Below are positions 27,028 to 35,736 of a DNA stretch of 64,000 nt, one piece after another; position 1 is the first letter of the stretch; each line of letters opens with the position of its first letter. Below the pieces are notes generated by a model that was not told where the DNA came from, did no database searches, and worked only from the letters and a program-made list of their open reading frames with translations. Made by a program: the position numbers and the translations under genes. Origin of the DNA: Dolomitihabitans soli (GTDB taxonomy: Bacteria > Actinomycetota > Actinomycetes > Streptosporangiales > Streptosporangiaceae); contig NZ_JAKNTW010000028.1 of assembly GCF_022213955.1 (NCBI RefSeq), positions 62,001-126,000 of the forward strand. Direction: 5' to 3'.

Positions 27028-27351
27028 TCAGGTGTTGAAGCCGTCCTTGGGCATTTCCAGGTCGGGCTTGGCCAGTTCCTCGACGTTGACATCCTTGAAG
27101 GTGACGACTCGCACGTTCTTCACGAACCTCGCCGGCCGGTACATGTCCCACACCCACGCGTCCTGCATCTTCACGTCGAAGAAGACGTCGCCGTTCTCGG
27201 CCGTGCGCACGTCGAGGTCGACCGAGTTGGTCAGGTAGAACCGCCGCTCGGTCTCCACGACATAGGTGAACAGGCCGACGACGTCGCGGTATTCACGGTA
27301 GAGCTGCAGCTCCATCTCGGTTTCGTACTTTTCGAGATCTTCCGCGCTCAT
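27028..27351 (-). CDS. DUF2469 domain protein
   Basis: Protein of 107 aa, conserved in actinobacteria between rnhB and yraN and of unknown function. It begins MSAEDLEKYETEMELQLYRE and includes VVGLFTYVVETERRFYL and FVKNVRVVTFKDVNVEEL, all hallmarks of the family. The ATG at 27351 is chosen over a frame extension to 27375 because a strong AGGAGGATC sits just before it. Confidence 0.93.
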   Translation of the reverse strand: MSAEDLEKYETEMELQLYREYRDVVGLFTYVVETERRFYLTNSVDLDVRTAENGDVFFDVKMQDAWVWDMYRPARFVKNVRVVTFKDVNVEELAKPDLEMPKDGFNT

Positions 27352-27390
27352 CCCGATCCTCCTGTCACACGCCACCCCCGGCCCGCCCGG

Positions 27391-28077
27391 TCAGGCGACA
27401 CCGGCCCCCACCTCATTCTCACCTATCTCGCTACCCAGCCCCGACCGCGCCACCGTGATGAAGGAGAAACGATGATGCGAACACGGTCCGTGGTTGTCGA
27501 GCGCTAGTCGATGACGCACTGTGACATACCCTTTGTGTACGGCGAAGCCATACTCGGGATGGTGTTCGTCAAGTGCCGTCATCATCCGATCCCTGGTCAC
27601 CTTGGCAACGATGGACGCCGCCGCGACGCACGCGGCGACCTGGTCTCCCTTCCACACCGCCAGCGACGGCACCGGCAGCCCCGGGACGGGGAAACCGTCG
27701 GTGAGCACATAGCCAAGATCACAGGATAGCCGGGCGACGGCGCGTCGCATGCCGGCGACGTTGCTTTTGTGCAGTCCGCGCGCGTCGATCTCCGCCGGGG
27801 GGATGACCACGGTCGCGACTCCCTTCGCCGTGGCGAGGATGCGGTCGTAGAGCATCTCCCGTTTGGCGGGCGCGATCAGCTTGGAGTCACAGAGCCCGTC
27901 GATCTCCTTGCCGAGGACCACCGCGGACACCACGAGGGGCCCGGCGCAGGCTCCCCTGCCCGCCTCGTCGACCCCGGCGATGGGGCCGAGTCCTCGCCGG
28001 GTCAGGGCGCGCTCGTACGCGTAGAGCCCCGAATCCCGCCTGACGACGCTCGGCCGAGGGCGAAACACATCAGTCAT
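27391..28077 (-). CDS. rnhB: Ribonuclease HII
   Basis: Protein of 228 aa that removes ribonucleotides and RNA from RNA-DNA hybrids. The catalytic start GVDEAGRGACAGP (Asp-Glu) is near residue 35. CDSKLIAPAKRE, KGDQVAACVAAASIVAKVTRD with the third acid, and GYVTVRHRLAL are typical. Its N-terminal ~30 residues resemble other actinobacterial RNase HII proteins. The last ~25 residues (after HRFSF) are a variable tail. It lies 20 bp after the shorter signal peptidase gene. Confidence 0.95.
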   Translation of the reverse strand: MTDVFRPRPSVVRRDSGLYAYERALTRRGLGPIAGVDEAGRGACAGPLVVSAVVLGKEIDGLCDSKLIAPAKREMLYDRILATAKGVATVVIPPAEIDARGLHKSNVAGMRRAVARLSCDLGYVLTDGFPVPGLPVPSLAVWKGDQVAACVAAASIVAKVTRDRMMTALDEHHPEYGFAVHKGYVTVRHRLALDNHGPCSHHRFSFITVARSGLGSEIGENEVGAGVA

Positions 28078-28097
28078 GACATATGCAGACTACGCGC

Positions 28098-28682
28098 CTA
28101 GCGCACCCGGTCGAAAGTCTCCGGCCGCGAAAGGATCGTCGCCCGCGAGAACGGCCAGTAGATCGCGAACGCACGCCCGACCACGTCGTCTTCGGAGATC
28201 GTGCCGTGGCGCTCGTCCCTGGAGTCGGCGGAGCCGGTGCGGTGGTCGCCCATCACCCACAGCCGACCAGGGGGGATCTTCTCCTTGAAGGGGTCGCCCG
28301 AGGGAAAGTCGCCCTTGAAGAGGTAACCCTGCTCCTCGATCGGGGTGCCGTTCACGGTGATGCGCTTCTTCTTGTCACAGCACTCGACCGTGTCGCCGCC
28401 GACGGCGATGACCCTCTTGATCGTGTCCTCGCCGTTCTCCCAGCCCTTGAACACGACGATGTCACCACGGTCGGCGGAGCCGTTCAGCTTGTTGACGACG
28501 ACCCGGTCGCCGACCTTCAGGGTGTTCTCCATCGACTCCGAGGGGATCCAGAAGGAGCCGATGACGAACGCCTGGAGCAACAACGCCACCGCGATGCCCG
28601 CGACGATCAGGCCGACCGTCTCGCGGAACCCACCCTTCCTGCGGGCGGATTCCGCCTTCGAACCGTCTTTCGCGACGGTCAT
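28098..28682 (-). CDS. lepB: Signal peptidase I (second copy)
   Basis: Protein of 194 aa. One N-terminal membrane segment (VGLIVAGIAVALLLQAFVIGSF) is followed by the catalytic Ser motif PSESMENTL. The Lys of IKRVIAVGGD forms the Ser-Lys dyad. The GDHR box and the SDSRD element are also present. It cleaves signal peptides at the outer face of the membrane. It overlaps the preceding signal peptidase gene by ATGA. It is shorter, because it lacks the C-terminal membrane segment found in the neighbour. Confidence 0.93.
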   Translation of the reverse strand: MTVAKDGSKAESARRKGGFRETVGLIVAGIAVALLLQAFVIGSFWIPSESMENTLKVGDRVVVNKLNGSADRGDIVVFKGWENGEDTIKRVIAVGGDTVECCDKKKRITVNGTPIEEQGYLFKGDFPSGDPFKEKIPPGRLWVMGDHRTGSADSRDERHGTISEDDVVGRAFAIYWPFSRATILSRPETFDRVR

Positions 28683-29557
28683 CCGGCCTTGTCCCGCTTC
28701 AGCAGGACGCGGCGGCGGATCAGGACCAGCGGGAACGCCCCGGCGAATCCGAAGAGCAGCGGCGCCGCCCCGCCGAGCGCGGCCGCGGCATGCAGGGCGG
28801 GCTGGGCGAACGTGTCGGGGATGGGCAGCGTGGCGGCCCGGCCGAACGGCCAGACGATGACGAAGGCGCGGCCGATCACCTCGTCGGCGGGGATCGTGCC
28901 GCCGCCGGGGTCGCCCATGTGGGACCGGGAGTCGAGGGAGACGGAGCGGTGGTCGCCCATCACCCAGAGCCGCCCGGACGGAACCGTGACGTCGAAGAAC
29001 CGCTGGGAGGGCACGTCGCCAGGGTAGAGGTAGCTCTTCTCGTCGATCGGCACCCCGTTGACGGTGACGCGGTCCTTCGCGTCACAGCACTTCACCTTGT
29101 CGCCGGCGACTCCGATGACCCGCTTGATGTAGTCCTTCTCGCCGGGGACGACGCCGAACGCGGTGCCGATCCAGCGGAAGAAGGCGGCGGCCGGGTTGGT
29201 GGGCTCCTCCAGCTGGATCTCGGGATCCCAGGAGTCGACGCCGGAGAAGACCACGACGTCGCCGCGCTCGATGTCACGAGTGTGGTAAACGAGTTTGTTC
29301 ACCAGGACGCGGTCGTTGGTGAGCAGGGTGTTCTCCATCGACTCCGATGGAATGTAGAACGCCTGGATCACGAATGTCTTGATAATCAACGCCAGGACCA
29401 GGGCAACGACGACGAGGACGGGCAGCTCTCGCCAGAACGAACCCTTTTTATCCTTATCGCCCTTACCAGGCTTCTTGGTGTCTTCCGCGACCACGTGCAC
29501 CTCGTCCTCGACAGGGCGCTGTGCGGTTGCCTCAGGCCCCTGGTCCTCGCTAGTCAT
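28679..29557 (-). CDS. lepB: Signal peptidase I (first copy)
   Basis: Protein of 292 aa from the ATG at 29557. An acidic/basic cytoplasmic start (~50 residues, with KKPGKGDKDKK) leads into one membrane segment (LPVLVVVALVLALIIKTF). The catalytic Ser is in YIPSESMENTL and the general base Lys in YIKRVIGVAGD; WVMGDHRSVS_DSR follows. A C-terminal hydrophobic stretch (AALGGAAPLLFGFAGAFPLVL) may be a second membrane anchor. Duplicate lepB genes at this locus are usual in actinomycetes (four in Streptomyces). Confidence 0.94.
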   Translation of the reverse strand: MTSEDQGPEATAQRPVEDEVHVVAEDTKKPGKGDKDKKGSFWRELPVLVVVALVLALIIKTFVIQAFYIPSESMENTLLTNDRVLVNKLVYHTRDIERGDVVVFSGVDSWDPEIQLEEPTNPAAAFFRWIGTAFGVVPGEKDYIKRVIGVAGDKVKCCDAKDRVTVNGVPIDEKSYLYPGDVPSQRFFDVTVPSGRLWVMGDHRSVSLDSRSHMGDPGGGTIPADEVIGRAFVIVWPFGRAATLPIPDTFAQPALHAAAALGGAAPLLFGFAGAFPLVLIRRRVLLKRDKAG

Positions 29558-29669
29558 CGCTGACGAGCCTAGATGATGCCTGGCGCCAAGTGGCCGCGGG
29601 CAGGCCACCGCACACCCGCGCGTCGCGATTCACCGGACAATTACCCCTTACCTTCCCAGTACATGTCTG

Positions 29670-29698
29670 TGGCCCGCATCCTTAACGGATACGGGCCA
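29670..29698 (-). terminator. Terminator after rplS
   Basis: TGGCCCG-C-ATCC and GGAT-A-CGGGCCA pair with a single mismatch around the loop TTAAC. The hairpin starts 14 nt after the rplS stop codon. It has no U tract, as is common for actinobacterial terminators. Confidence 0.7.
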
Positions 29699-29711
29699 TC
29701 AAGACACGGGC

Positions 29712-30077
29712 TCACTTACCCGCGGGAACCGCCTCACGCTTCTCACGGATGCGGGCGGCCTTGCCGCGCAGGTCGCGCATGTAGTAGAGCTTCGCACGGC
29801 GGACGTCGCCGCGGCTCACGAGCTGGATCTTCTCGATGACCGGGCTGTGCACCGGGAAGGTCCGCTCGACGCCGACGCCGTAGCTGACCTTCCGCACGGT
29901 GAAGGTCTCGCGCGGCCCGCCACCCTGGCGGCGCAGCACGAACCCCTTGAAGATCTGGATACGGGACCGGTTGCCTTCGACGACGCGGACGTGAACCTCG
30001 AGCGTGTCGCCCGGACGGAAGTCCGGAACGTCGGTGCGCATCGAGGCTTTCTCGAGCTCCTGGATCTGCGTGTGCAT
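29712..30077 (-). CDS. rplS: 50S ribosomal protein bL19
   Basis: Protein of 121 aa, the normal length. It has the family's [35 protein letters not shown] and [22 protein letters not shown] motifs, and ends in [17 protein letters not shown]. It binds 23S rRNA at the subunit interface. It is separated from trmD by 198 bp, which contain a probable separate promoter region, and is followed by a hairpin terminator. Confidence 0.97.
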   Translation of the reverse strand: MHTQIQELEKASMRTDVPDFRPGDTLEVHVRVVEGNRSRIQIFKGFVLRRQGGGPRETFTVRKVSYGVGVERTFPVHSPVIEKIQLVSRGDVRRAKLYYMRDLRGKAARIREKREAVPAGK

Positions 30078-30275
30078 GACAGCCGTTCCTCATTGACGCG
30101 AGCACGCGGAGGTCCACCCGGCCGCGCGTGGGCGCGGCGTCGGAGGGGACGCGCGTGCTGGACTGAATGGTCTAAGAGGCCGAGCTTCCCGCCCGGCCGC
30201 AGCGCACCGACCAGCGGGCAGTCGGCACTAGCAGTCAAGTGTACCCAACATCAAGGTGCCTCTCGCACCAACGCG

Positions 30276-31052
30276 TCATCCCGCGCCGCCGCCCCCGCCG
30301 TCACCCTCCGCGAGGACCTCCCGGTCGCGCTTGTCGAGCCCGGCCTCCTCCAGCGTCGCCACCAGCTCGGGCCGGTTCCGCGCGGTACGGCGGAGCGCCT
30401 CGTCCCGCCGCCAGCGGGCGATCTTCCCGTGGTGCCCCGACAGCAGGATCTCCGGCACCTCGTGCCCCCGCCACTCCGGCGGCTTGGTGAAGACCGGCCC
30501 TTCGAGCAGGTTCCGCATCGCGCCGGGCGCGAAGGAGTCGTCGGCCACCGAGCGGGCGTTGCCGAGCACGCCCGGCAGCAGCCGCCCGATCGCCTCGACC
30601 ATCACCAGCACGGCCGCCTCGCCCCCCGCCAGGACGTAGTCGCCGATGCTCACCTCGTCGACGCGCAGGCGGGAGCCGTACTCCAGCATGACCCGCGCGT
30701 CGATGCCCTCGTAGCGGCCGCAGGCGAAGACCAGCCACGGCTCGTCGGCGAGTTCCACCGCGAGTTCCTGGGTGAACGGGCGTCCGCTCGGGGTGGGGAC
30801 CACCAGCCGGGGGGCGCCTTCGCGCGAGGCGATGACCGTGTCGATGGCCTCGCCCCAGGGTTCGGGCTTCATGACCATGCCGGGGCCGCCGCCGTAGGGG
30901 GTGTCGTCGACGGTGCGGTGGACGTCGTGCGCCCACTCCCGCAACTGGTGCAGCGAGATGTCGAGGGTGCCGCGGTCGCGGGCCTTGCCCATCAGGGATA
31001 CGTCGAGCGGGGCGAAGTATTCGGGGAAGATCGAGATGATGTCGATGCGCAT
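30276..31052 (-). CDS. trmD: tRNA (guanine37-N1)-methyltransferase
   Basis: Protein of 258 aa. It makes m1G37 in tRNAs, which prevents frameshifts. It begins MRIDIISIFPEYFAPLDVS. The SPOUT knot region GRYEGIDARVML, GDYVLAGGEAAVLVMVEAI and the DSFAPG linker are visible, and LLSGHHGKIARWRRDEAL marks the C-terminal domain. It starts 5 bp after the rimM stop codon. The C-terminal Gly/Asp tail (EGDGGGGGAG) is low complexity. Confidence 0.96.
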   Translation of the reverse strand: MRIDIISIFPEYFAPLDVSLMGKARDRGTLDISLHQLREWAHDVHRTVDDTPYGGGPGMVMKPEPWGEAIDTVIASREGAPRLVVPTPSGRPFTQELAVELADEPWLVFACGRYEGIDARVMLEYGSRLRVDEVSIGDYVLAGGEAAVLVMVEAIGRLLPGVLGNARSVADDSFAPGAMRNLLEGPVFTKPPEWRGHEVPEILLSGHHGKIARWRRDEALRRTARNRPELVATLEEAGLDKRDREVLAEGDGGGGGAG

Positions 31053-31057
31053 GGGGC

Positions 31058-31573
31058 TCAGACGGCCTCGTCGGGGTCGAGCAGCCCGGGGGGCGCGTCC
31101 ACCACCAGCCTGCCGCCCTCGACGTCCACCTCGGGCACCAAGGCGCGCACGAAGGGCACATAGACGTCGCCCGTGCCGCGCCGTACGACCAGGAGGTCCT
31201 GGCCGTGGTGCAGGACGTCGGTCACCTGGCCGACCTGCTCGCCGCCGACGGTCACCACGGTGAGGCCGATGAGCTGGTGGTCGTAGAACTCGTCGGGGTC
31301 CTCGATGGGCGGCGCGGCGTCGGACTCGACGACCAGCAGGGTGCCGCGGAGCGCCTCGGCGGCGGTCCTGTCGGCCACGCCCTCGAACCTGATCAGCAGG
31401 GACCCGGTGTGCGCGCGGACCGACTCGATGCGCAGCGGCCCCCTGGCGGGCGGCTCGGTGGCGAGTGAGGAGCCCTGCGCGTAGTGCAGCGCGGGGTCGT
31501 CGGTGCGCACGTCGACGCTGACCTCGCCGCGTACGCCGTGCGGGCGGCCGATGCGGCCCACGACTAGCTGCAC
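31058..31573 (-). CDS. rimM: Ribosome maturation factor RimM
   Basis: Protein of 171 aa. It helps assemble the 30S head together with uS19. The N-terminal domain starts with QLVVGRIGRPHGVRGEVSV; the PRC-barrel-like part has EFYDHQLIGLTV and VPFVRALVPEVDVEGGRLVV. The GTG at 31573 is chosen over an ATG 48 bp upstream, because GGAGGTAAG precedes it and homologues begin there. A strong hairpin sits between khpA and this gene. Confidence 0.95.
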   Translation of the reverse strand: MQLVVGRIGRPHGVRGEVSVDVRTDDPALHYAQGSSLATEPPARGPLRIESVRAHTGSLLIRFEGVADRTAAEALRGTLLVVESDAAPPIEDPDEFYDHQLIGLTVVTVGGEQVGQVTDVLHHGQDLLVVRRGTGDVYVPFVRALVPEVDVEGGRLVVDAPPGLLDPDEAV

Positions 31574-31597
31574 GGGAAACTTACCTCCAATACTGGA

Positions 31598-31631
31598 GGA
31601 GCGGCCCGTGACAGCAGTCACGGGCCGCTCC
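31598..31631 (-). terminator. 14-bp perfect hairpin between khpA and rimM
   Basis: GGAGCGGCCCGTGA and its exact complement enclose the loop CAGCAG. It starts 13 nt after the khpA stop codon and ends just before the rimM ribosome binding site. It fits an attenuator or partial terminator inside the rpsP-khpA-rimM-trmD operon. Confidence 0.7.
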
Positions 31632-31644
31632 CTGGCTCACGCCG

Positions 31645-31887
31645 TCAGCGGGCTTCGTTCAGGTCGAGTAGATCGACTCGGACGAACTTGCCGTCGGACA
31701 GGGCGTTGACGACTGTGCGCAACGCCTTGGCCGTCCGGCCACCACGCCCGATCACCTTGCCGAGGTCATCGGGGTGGACCCGGACCTCGAGCACGCGCCC
31801 GGTGCGAATGCGGCGGGCGCGGACCTGAACTTCGTCGGGATGCTCGACGATGCCCCTCACCAAGTGCTCGAGGGCTTCCTCAAGCAC
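31645..31887 (-). CDS. khpA: KH-domain RNA-binding protein KhpA
   Basis: Protein of 80 aa consisting of one KH domain with the RNA-binding GxxG loop (KVIGRGGRTAKALR, near residue 45). It begins MLEEALEHLVRGIV. KhpA with KhpB binds many small RNAs in Gram-positive bacteria. The GTG start is one base after the rpsP stop codon, the standard rpsP-khpA-rimM order. Confidence 0.95.
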   Translation of the reverse strand: MLEEALEHLVRGIVEHPDEVQVRARRIRTGRVLEVRVHPDDLGKVIGRGGRTAKALRTVVNALSDGKFVRVDLLDLNEAR

Positions 31888-31888
31888 T

Positions 31889-32368
31889 TCAGGCCTCGCC
31901 TTCCGGCTTCTCCTCGGCCGGCTTGGCCGGGGACTCGGCCGCCGGGGCCTCGGTGGCTACTGCTTCTTCGGTCTTCGGGGCCTTCTTGGGCCTGCGCTGC
32001 GTGGTCGAGGCGCCGCCGGTGTCGCCGGACAGCGACTCCCTGGCCGCGGCCTCGTAGATCGCGTGACGGTCGGGCTTGGGCTCCGCGACCTTCAGCGGCT
32101 CGGGGGCGGGCTCGCCCTTGAACTGCTGCCAGTCGCCGGTCAGCTTGAGGAGCTTCAGAACCGGCTCGGTCGGCTGCGCGCCGACACTCAGCCAGTACTG
32201 CGCACGCTCGGACTTGACCTCGATGCGCGAAGGGTCTTCCTTCGGGTGGTACAGCCCGATCTCTTCGATCGCCCGGCCGTCACGCTTGGTGCGGCTGTCG
32301 GCGACGACGATGCGGTACTGCGGGTTGCGGATCATGCCGAGCCGCTTGAGCTTGATCTTGACTGCCAC
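31889..32368 (-). CDS. rpsP: 30S ribosomal protein bS16 with long C-terminal tail
   Basis: Protein of 159 aa, about twice the bacterial core length of ~80. Residues 1-~80 are S16 ([55 protein letters not shown]). The rest is an Ala/Glu/Pro/Lys-rich tail, comparable with the tails in other actinobacteria. The start is GTG. It heads the rpsP-khpA-rimM-trmD operon, 200 bp downstream of ffh. Confidence 0.96.
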   Translation of the reverse strand: MAVKIKLKRLGMIRNPQYRIVVADSRTKRDGRAIEEIGLYHPKEDPSRIEVKSERAQYWLSVGAQPTEPVLKLLKLTGDWQQFKGEPAPEPLKVAEPKPDRHAIYEAAARESLSGDTGGASTTQRRPKKAPKTEEAVATEAPAAESPAKPAEEKPEGEA

Positions 32369-32568
32369 GGGTGTGGTCTCTCCTGGACATTCGAGCGTGG
32401 GTGGACGGCATTCTCATCGAGTGGGGCACGACGGGACGACCGCCCGAGGGACAGGCACGACCGGCGGGGGTGAGAGGGCACCCGCATGGTCACGTTGTTC
32501 CAACATGTCATTGTGCCAGACGAACGGGGGTGCAACCGCCTGGTATCCCTGACCGATACCGGACAGAG

Positions 32569-34122
32569 TCAGTTCTTTGGGGGAAGCTTCAACTTGGACG
32601 GGTCGAAACCGGGCGGAAGTTCGAGACCCGGCGGAAGCTGACCGCCGAGACCGCCCAGACCGGGCGGGAGCGCGGCGGGCGCCCGCTCCCCGTCGGGCTT
32701 CGGCTTGCCCAGCGCGGCCTTCCGGGGGTCGCCGCTGACCCTGCGCCCCTTCTTGCCCTTCTTCTGCGCCGCCTTGGCCGCCTTGCGGTTGCCGCCACCC
32801 GGCATGCCGGGGATGCCCATGCCGCCGGCCACCCGCTTCATCATCTTCTGGGCGTCGAAGAAGCGCACGACCAGGTTGTTGACCTCGGTCACGGTGACGC
32901 CGGAGCCCTTGGCGATGCGCTCGCGGCGCGAACCCTTGATGATCTTCGGGTCGGCGCGCTCGCCGGGGGTCATGGAACGGATGATGGCGGCGACCCGGTC
33001 GAGGTCGCGGTCGTCGATCTGGTTGAGCTGGTCGCGCATCTGCCCCATGCCGGGCATCATGCCGAGCAGATTCTTGATCGGGCCCATCTTCTGGACCATC
33101 ATCATCTGCTCTAGGAAGTCTTCGAGCGTGAACCCGTCGCCCGAGGTGAGCTTGCCCGCCATCTTGGCGGCCTGGTCCTCGTCGAAGGTCTTCTGAGCCT
33201 GCTCGATCAGGGTGAGGACGTCACCCATGTCGAGGATCCGGGAGGCCATCCGGTCGGGGTGGAAGGCGTCGAAGTCTTCGACCTTCTCACCGGTCGACGC
33301 GAACATGATCGGCCTGCCGGTGATGTGCCTGACCGAGAGCGCCGCGCCGCCGCGCGCGTCGCCGTCGAGCTTGGTGAGCACCACGCCGTCGAAGCCGACG
33401 CCCTCCATGAACGCCTGCGCGGTGGTCACCGCGTCCTGGCCGATCATCGCGTCGACCACGAACAGGACCTCGTCGGGCGAGACCGCGTCGCGGATGTCGG
33501 CGGCCTGCCTCATCAGCTCCTGGTCGATGCCCAGACGGCCGGCGGTGTCGATGATGACGACGTCGTGCTGCTGCCGCTTGGCGTGGTCGATCGACTCGCG
33601 GGCCACCTCGACCGGGTCGCCCACGCCGTTGCCCGGCTGCGGCGCGAAGACCGCCACCCCGGCGCGCTCCGCCACCACGGCGAGCTGCTGCACGGCGTTG
33701 GGCCGCTGGAGGTCGGCGGCCACCAGGATCGGCACGTGACCCTGCTCGCTCAGCCATCGGGCCAGCTTGCCTGCCAGGGTGGTCTTGCCCGCGCCCTGGA
33801 GGCCCGCCAGCATGATGACGGTCGGCGGGTTCTTCGCGTAGCGGAGCCTGCGGGTCTCCCCGCCCAGCACCTCGATCAGCTCGTCATTGACGATCTTCAC
33901 GACCTGCTGCGCGGGGTTGAGCGCCTGGGAGACCTCGCTCCCGCGGGCCCGTTCCTTGATCTGGGCGACGAAGGCCCGCACCACGGGCAGGGCGACGTCG
34001 GCCTCCAGCAGCGCGATGCGGATCTCGCGGCAGGTCGCGTCGATGTCGGCCTCGGACAGCCGTCCCTTCGCTCGAAGGGAGGAGAAGACCGATGTCAGGC
34101 GGTCGGAAAGCGTCTCGAACAC
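32569..34122 (-). CDS. ffh: Signal recognition particle GTPase Ffh
   Basis: Protein of 517 aa, the SRP54 homologue that binds signal sequences and 4.5S RNA. The N domain is at residues 1-~90. The G domain has GLQGAGKTTLAGKLA (G1), VAADLQRPNAVQQL, DTAGRLGIDQELM (G3) and TKLDGDARGGAAL. The Met-rich M domain includes FLEQMMMVQKMGPIKNLLGMMPGMGQM and the SRP RNA-binding GSRRERIAKGSG. The C-terminus is extended by a Pro/Gly-rich tail. The start is GTG. Confidence 0.97.
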   Translation of the reverse strand: MFETLSDRLTSVFSSLRAKGRLSEADIDATCREIRIALLEADVALPVVRAFVAQIKERARGSEVSQALNPAQQVVKIVNDELIEVLGGETRRLRYAKNPPTVIMLAGLQGAGKTTLAGKLARWLSEQGHVPILVAADLQRPNAVQQLAVVAERAGVAVFAPQPGNGVGDPVEVARESIDHAKRQQHDVVIIDTAGRLGIDQELMRQAADIRDAVSPDEVLFVVDAMIGQDAVTTAQAFMEGVGFDGVVLTKLDGDARGGAALSVRHITGRPIMFASTGEKVEDFDAFHPDRMASRILDMGDVLTLIEQAQKTFDEDQAAKMAGKLTSGDGFTLEDFLEQMMMVQKMGPIKNLLGMMPGMGQMRDQLNQIDDRDLDRVAAIIRSMTPGERADPKIIKGSRRERIAKGSGVTVTEVNNLVVRFFDAQKMMKRVAGGMGIPGMPGGGNRKAAKAAQKKGKKGRRVSGDPRKAALGKPKPDGERAPAALPPGLGGLGGQLPPGLELPPGFDPSKLKLPPKN

Positions 34123-34198
34123 GTGATTGGCCAGCCTCTGCGCGTCAGGTCGTGCCTCGTCTGCGACTCAGCCTCCCAGCCTAACCGGTCGTGAAGGG

Positions 34199-34792
34199 TC
34201 ATCGGCCCCCACCGGGTACGGCCATGCGAATCGTCAGGGCGTGCTCCACCAAAGTGATCAAGGTCGTCTTCACGGAGTCACGCGATCTCGCGTCGGTGCG
34301 CACGATGGGGATGTGCGCCCCCAGCGTGAGCGCCTCCCTGACCTCCTCCTCAGCATGGGAATACTGCCCGTCAAAACCGTTGAGCGCCGCGACGAAGGGC
34401 AGGCGCGCCTCTTCGAAGTAGTCGACGGCGGGAAAGCTGTCGGCCAGCCGGCGCGTGTCGATCAGCACCACCGCGCCGATGGCCCCCCGCACCAGGTCGT
34501 CCCACATGAACCAGAACCGGTGCTGACCCGGCGTGCCGAACAGATAGAGGATCAGATCACGGTCGAGCGACACCCGGCCGAAGTCCATCGCCACCGTCGT
34601 CGTCGTCTTGTGCGGTGTCATTCTGACGTCGTCGATGCCCGCGGCCGCGTCGGTCATCACCGCCTCGGTCGTCAACGGCACGATCTCGGAGACCGCCCCC
34701 ACGAAGGTGGTCTTGCCGACGCCGAACCCACCGGCGACAACGATCTTCGTGGAGGTGAGCGCACCACCACGATTAGAGCCTGCGAAGTCCAC
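34199..34792 (-). CDS. cvnD: Conservon 1 GTPase-like protein (CvnD)
   Basis: Protein of 197 aa. The P-loop GGFGVGKTT is at residues 21-29. The switch-II-like segment LFGTPGQHRFWFMWDDLVRGA and the NGFDG motif in place of NKxD are typical of the actinomycete ATP/GTP-binding family found in conservons. It is thought to act as a membrane-associated G-protein-like switch downstream of CvnA. The GTG start lies within the last codons of the DUF742 gene (20-bp overlap). DNA at 34463-34573 is identical to part of the third conservon's copy. Confidence 0.93.
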   Translation of the reverse strand: MDFAGSNRGGALTSTKIVVAGGFGVGKTTFVGAVSEIVPLTTEAVMTDAAAGIDDVRMTPHKTTTTVAMDFGRVSLDRDLILYLFGTPGQHRFWFMWDDLVRGAIGAVVLIDTRRLADSFPAVDYFEEARLPFVAALNGFDGQYSHAEEEVREALTLGAHIPIVRTDARSRDSVKTTLITLVEHALTIRMAVPGGGR

Positions 34793-35231
34793 TGAGCACC
34801 CTTTCCAACAGGTTGAGATCCGGCTTGCCCGCGTCGAGTTGGGGCTGGTGCACCTGAACCAGCCCCTCCGCCGCCATGTCCGCGACCAGGATCCTGGTCA
34901 CGCCGAGCGGGATACGAAGCATCGCTGAGATCTCGGCGACCGACCGCACCTGCCGGCACAACGAGCTGATCGCCTGGTACTCCGGGGTTCGGTTGGTCAG
35001 ATCATGATGAAGCGCGGTCACCGAGGAGACCAGCGCCTCGATGGCGAGCTGCGTGCGGGGGGCGGTCCGCCCCCCGGTCACGGCGTACGGCCGGACCAGG
35101 GACGACTGCTCCCCCGGCCCGGACGCGAAATGCTGATGCCCGCCGGCGTATCGGTGGGCCTCGTCCATCGGGTGATAGGGCTGCCCGCCCCCTAACGGAT
35201 AGCCGTCACCAGTCCAGCCGCGGCCTGTCAC
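34773..35231 (-). CDS. cvnC: Conservon 1 DUF742 protein (CvnC)
   Basis: Protein of 152 aa. A Gly/His/Tyr-rich start of ~45 residues precedes the DUF742 core: LVRPYAVTGGRT, IEALVSSVTA, RQVRSVAEISAMLRIPLGVTRILVADM and the closing LNLLERVLSGLRRL. DUF742 has a winged-helix-like pattern. In conservons it binds CvnB and CvnD and is not a proven DNA binder. It is translationally coupled to cvnD and follows cvnB by 24 bp. GTG start. Confidence 0.92.
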   Translation of the reverse strand: MTGRGWTGDGYPLGGGQPYHPMDEAHRYAGGHQHFASGPGEQSSLVRPYAVTGGRTAPRTQLAIEALVSSVTALHHDLTNRTPEYQAISSLCRQVRSVAEISAMLRIPLGVTRILVADMAAEGLVQVHQPQLDAGKPDLNLLERVLSGLRRL

Positions 35232-35255
35232 GGCGCCCTCCTAGGGATTTCGCCA

Positions 35256-35678
35256 TCACCGGGGATGTGAGGCTTGCAGCTCGGCGCGGACAGCGGGTGT
35301 GAGCACCTGTCCGGCCCGTTCCACGAGCAGCGTCATCTGGTACGCCACAAGACCCATGTCACAGTCCGCCGCGGCCAGGACGGCGAGGCAGGAACCGTCG
35401 CTGACCGACATGATGAGGAGCAGCCCTCGCTGCATCTCCACCACCGTCTGCGTGACCGCCCCGCCCTCGAACACCCTGGAGGCGCCCTGGGTGAGACTGA
35501 TCAGACCCGCGGCGACCGCCGCGAGCTGGTCGGCTCGGTCTCGCGGGAAACCGTCGGAGAACGCGAGTGGCAGCCCGTCCGACGACACCACCACCGTGTG
35601 CGCCACACCTGGCACGTTGTGCACGAAATCGGTGATCAGCCAATTCACGCCACGTGCCGCCTGGCTCAGCTCCCTCAC
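35256..35678 (-). CDS. cvnB: Conservon 1 roadblock/LC7 protein (CvnB)
   Basis: Protein of 140 aa with a roadblock/LC7 fold: LNWLITDFVHNVPG-like start, VVVSSDGLPLAFSDGFP, QLAAVAAGLISLTQGASRVF and LLLIMSVSDGSCLAVLA. Roadblock proteins act as GTPase-regulating partners. The GTG at 35678 is chosen because AGGAGGATCA precedes it; the longer open frame upstream overlaps the kinase gene's end. It is second in cvnA-cvnB-cvnC-cvnD. Confidence 0.93.
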   Translation of the reverse strand: MRELSQAARGVNWLITDFVHNVPGVAHTVVVSSDGLPLAFSDGFPRDRADQLAAVAAGLISLTQGASRVFEGGAVTQTVVEMQRGLLLIMSVSDGSCLAVLAAADCDMGLVAYQMTLLVERAGQVLTPAVRAELQASHPR

Positions 35679-35736
35679 TGATCCTCCTTCGTCGCCCACG
35701 TCCGGGGGATCCCGCCGTGCCCATGAACCCGCTCGT

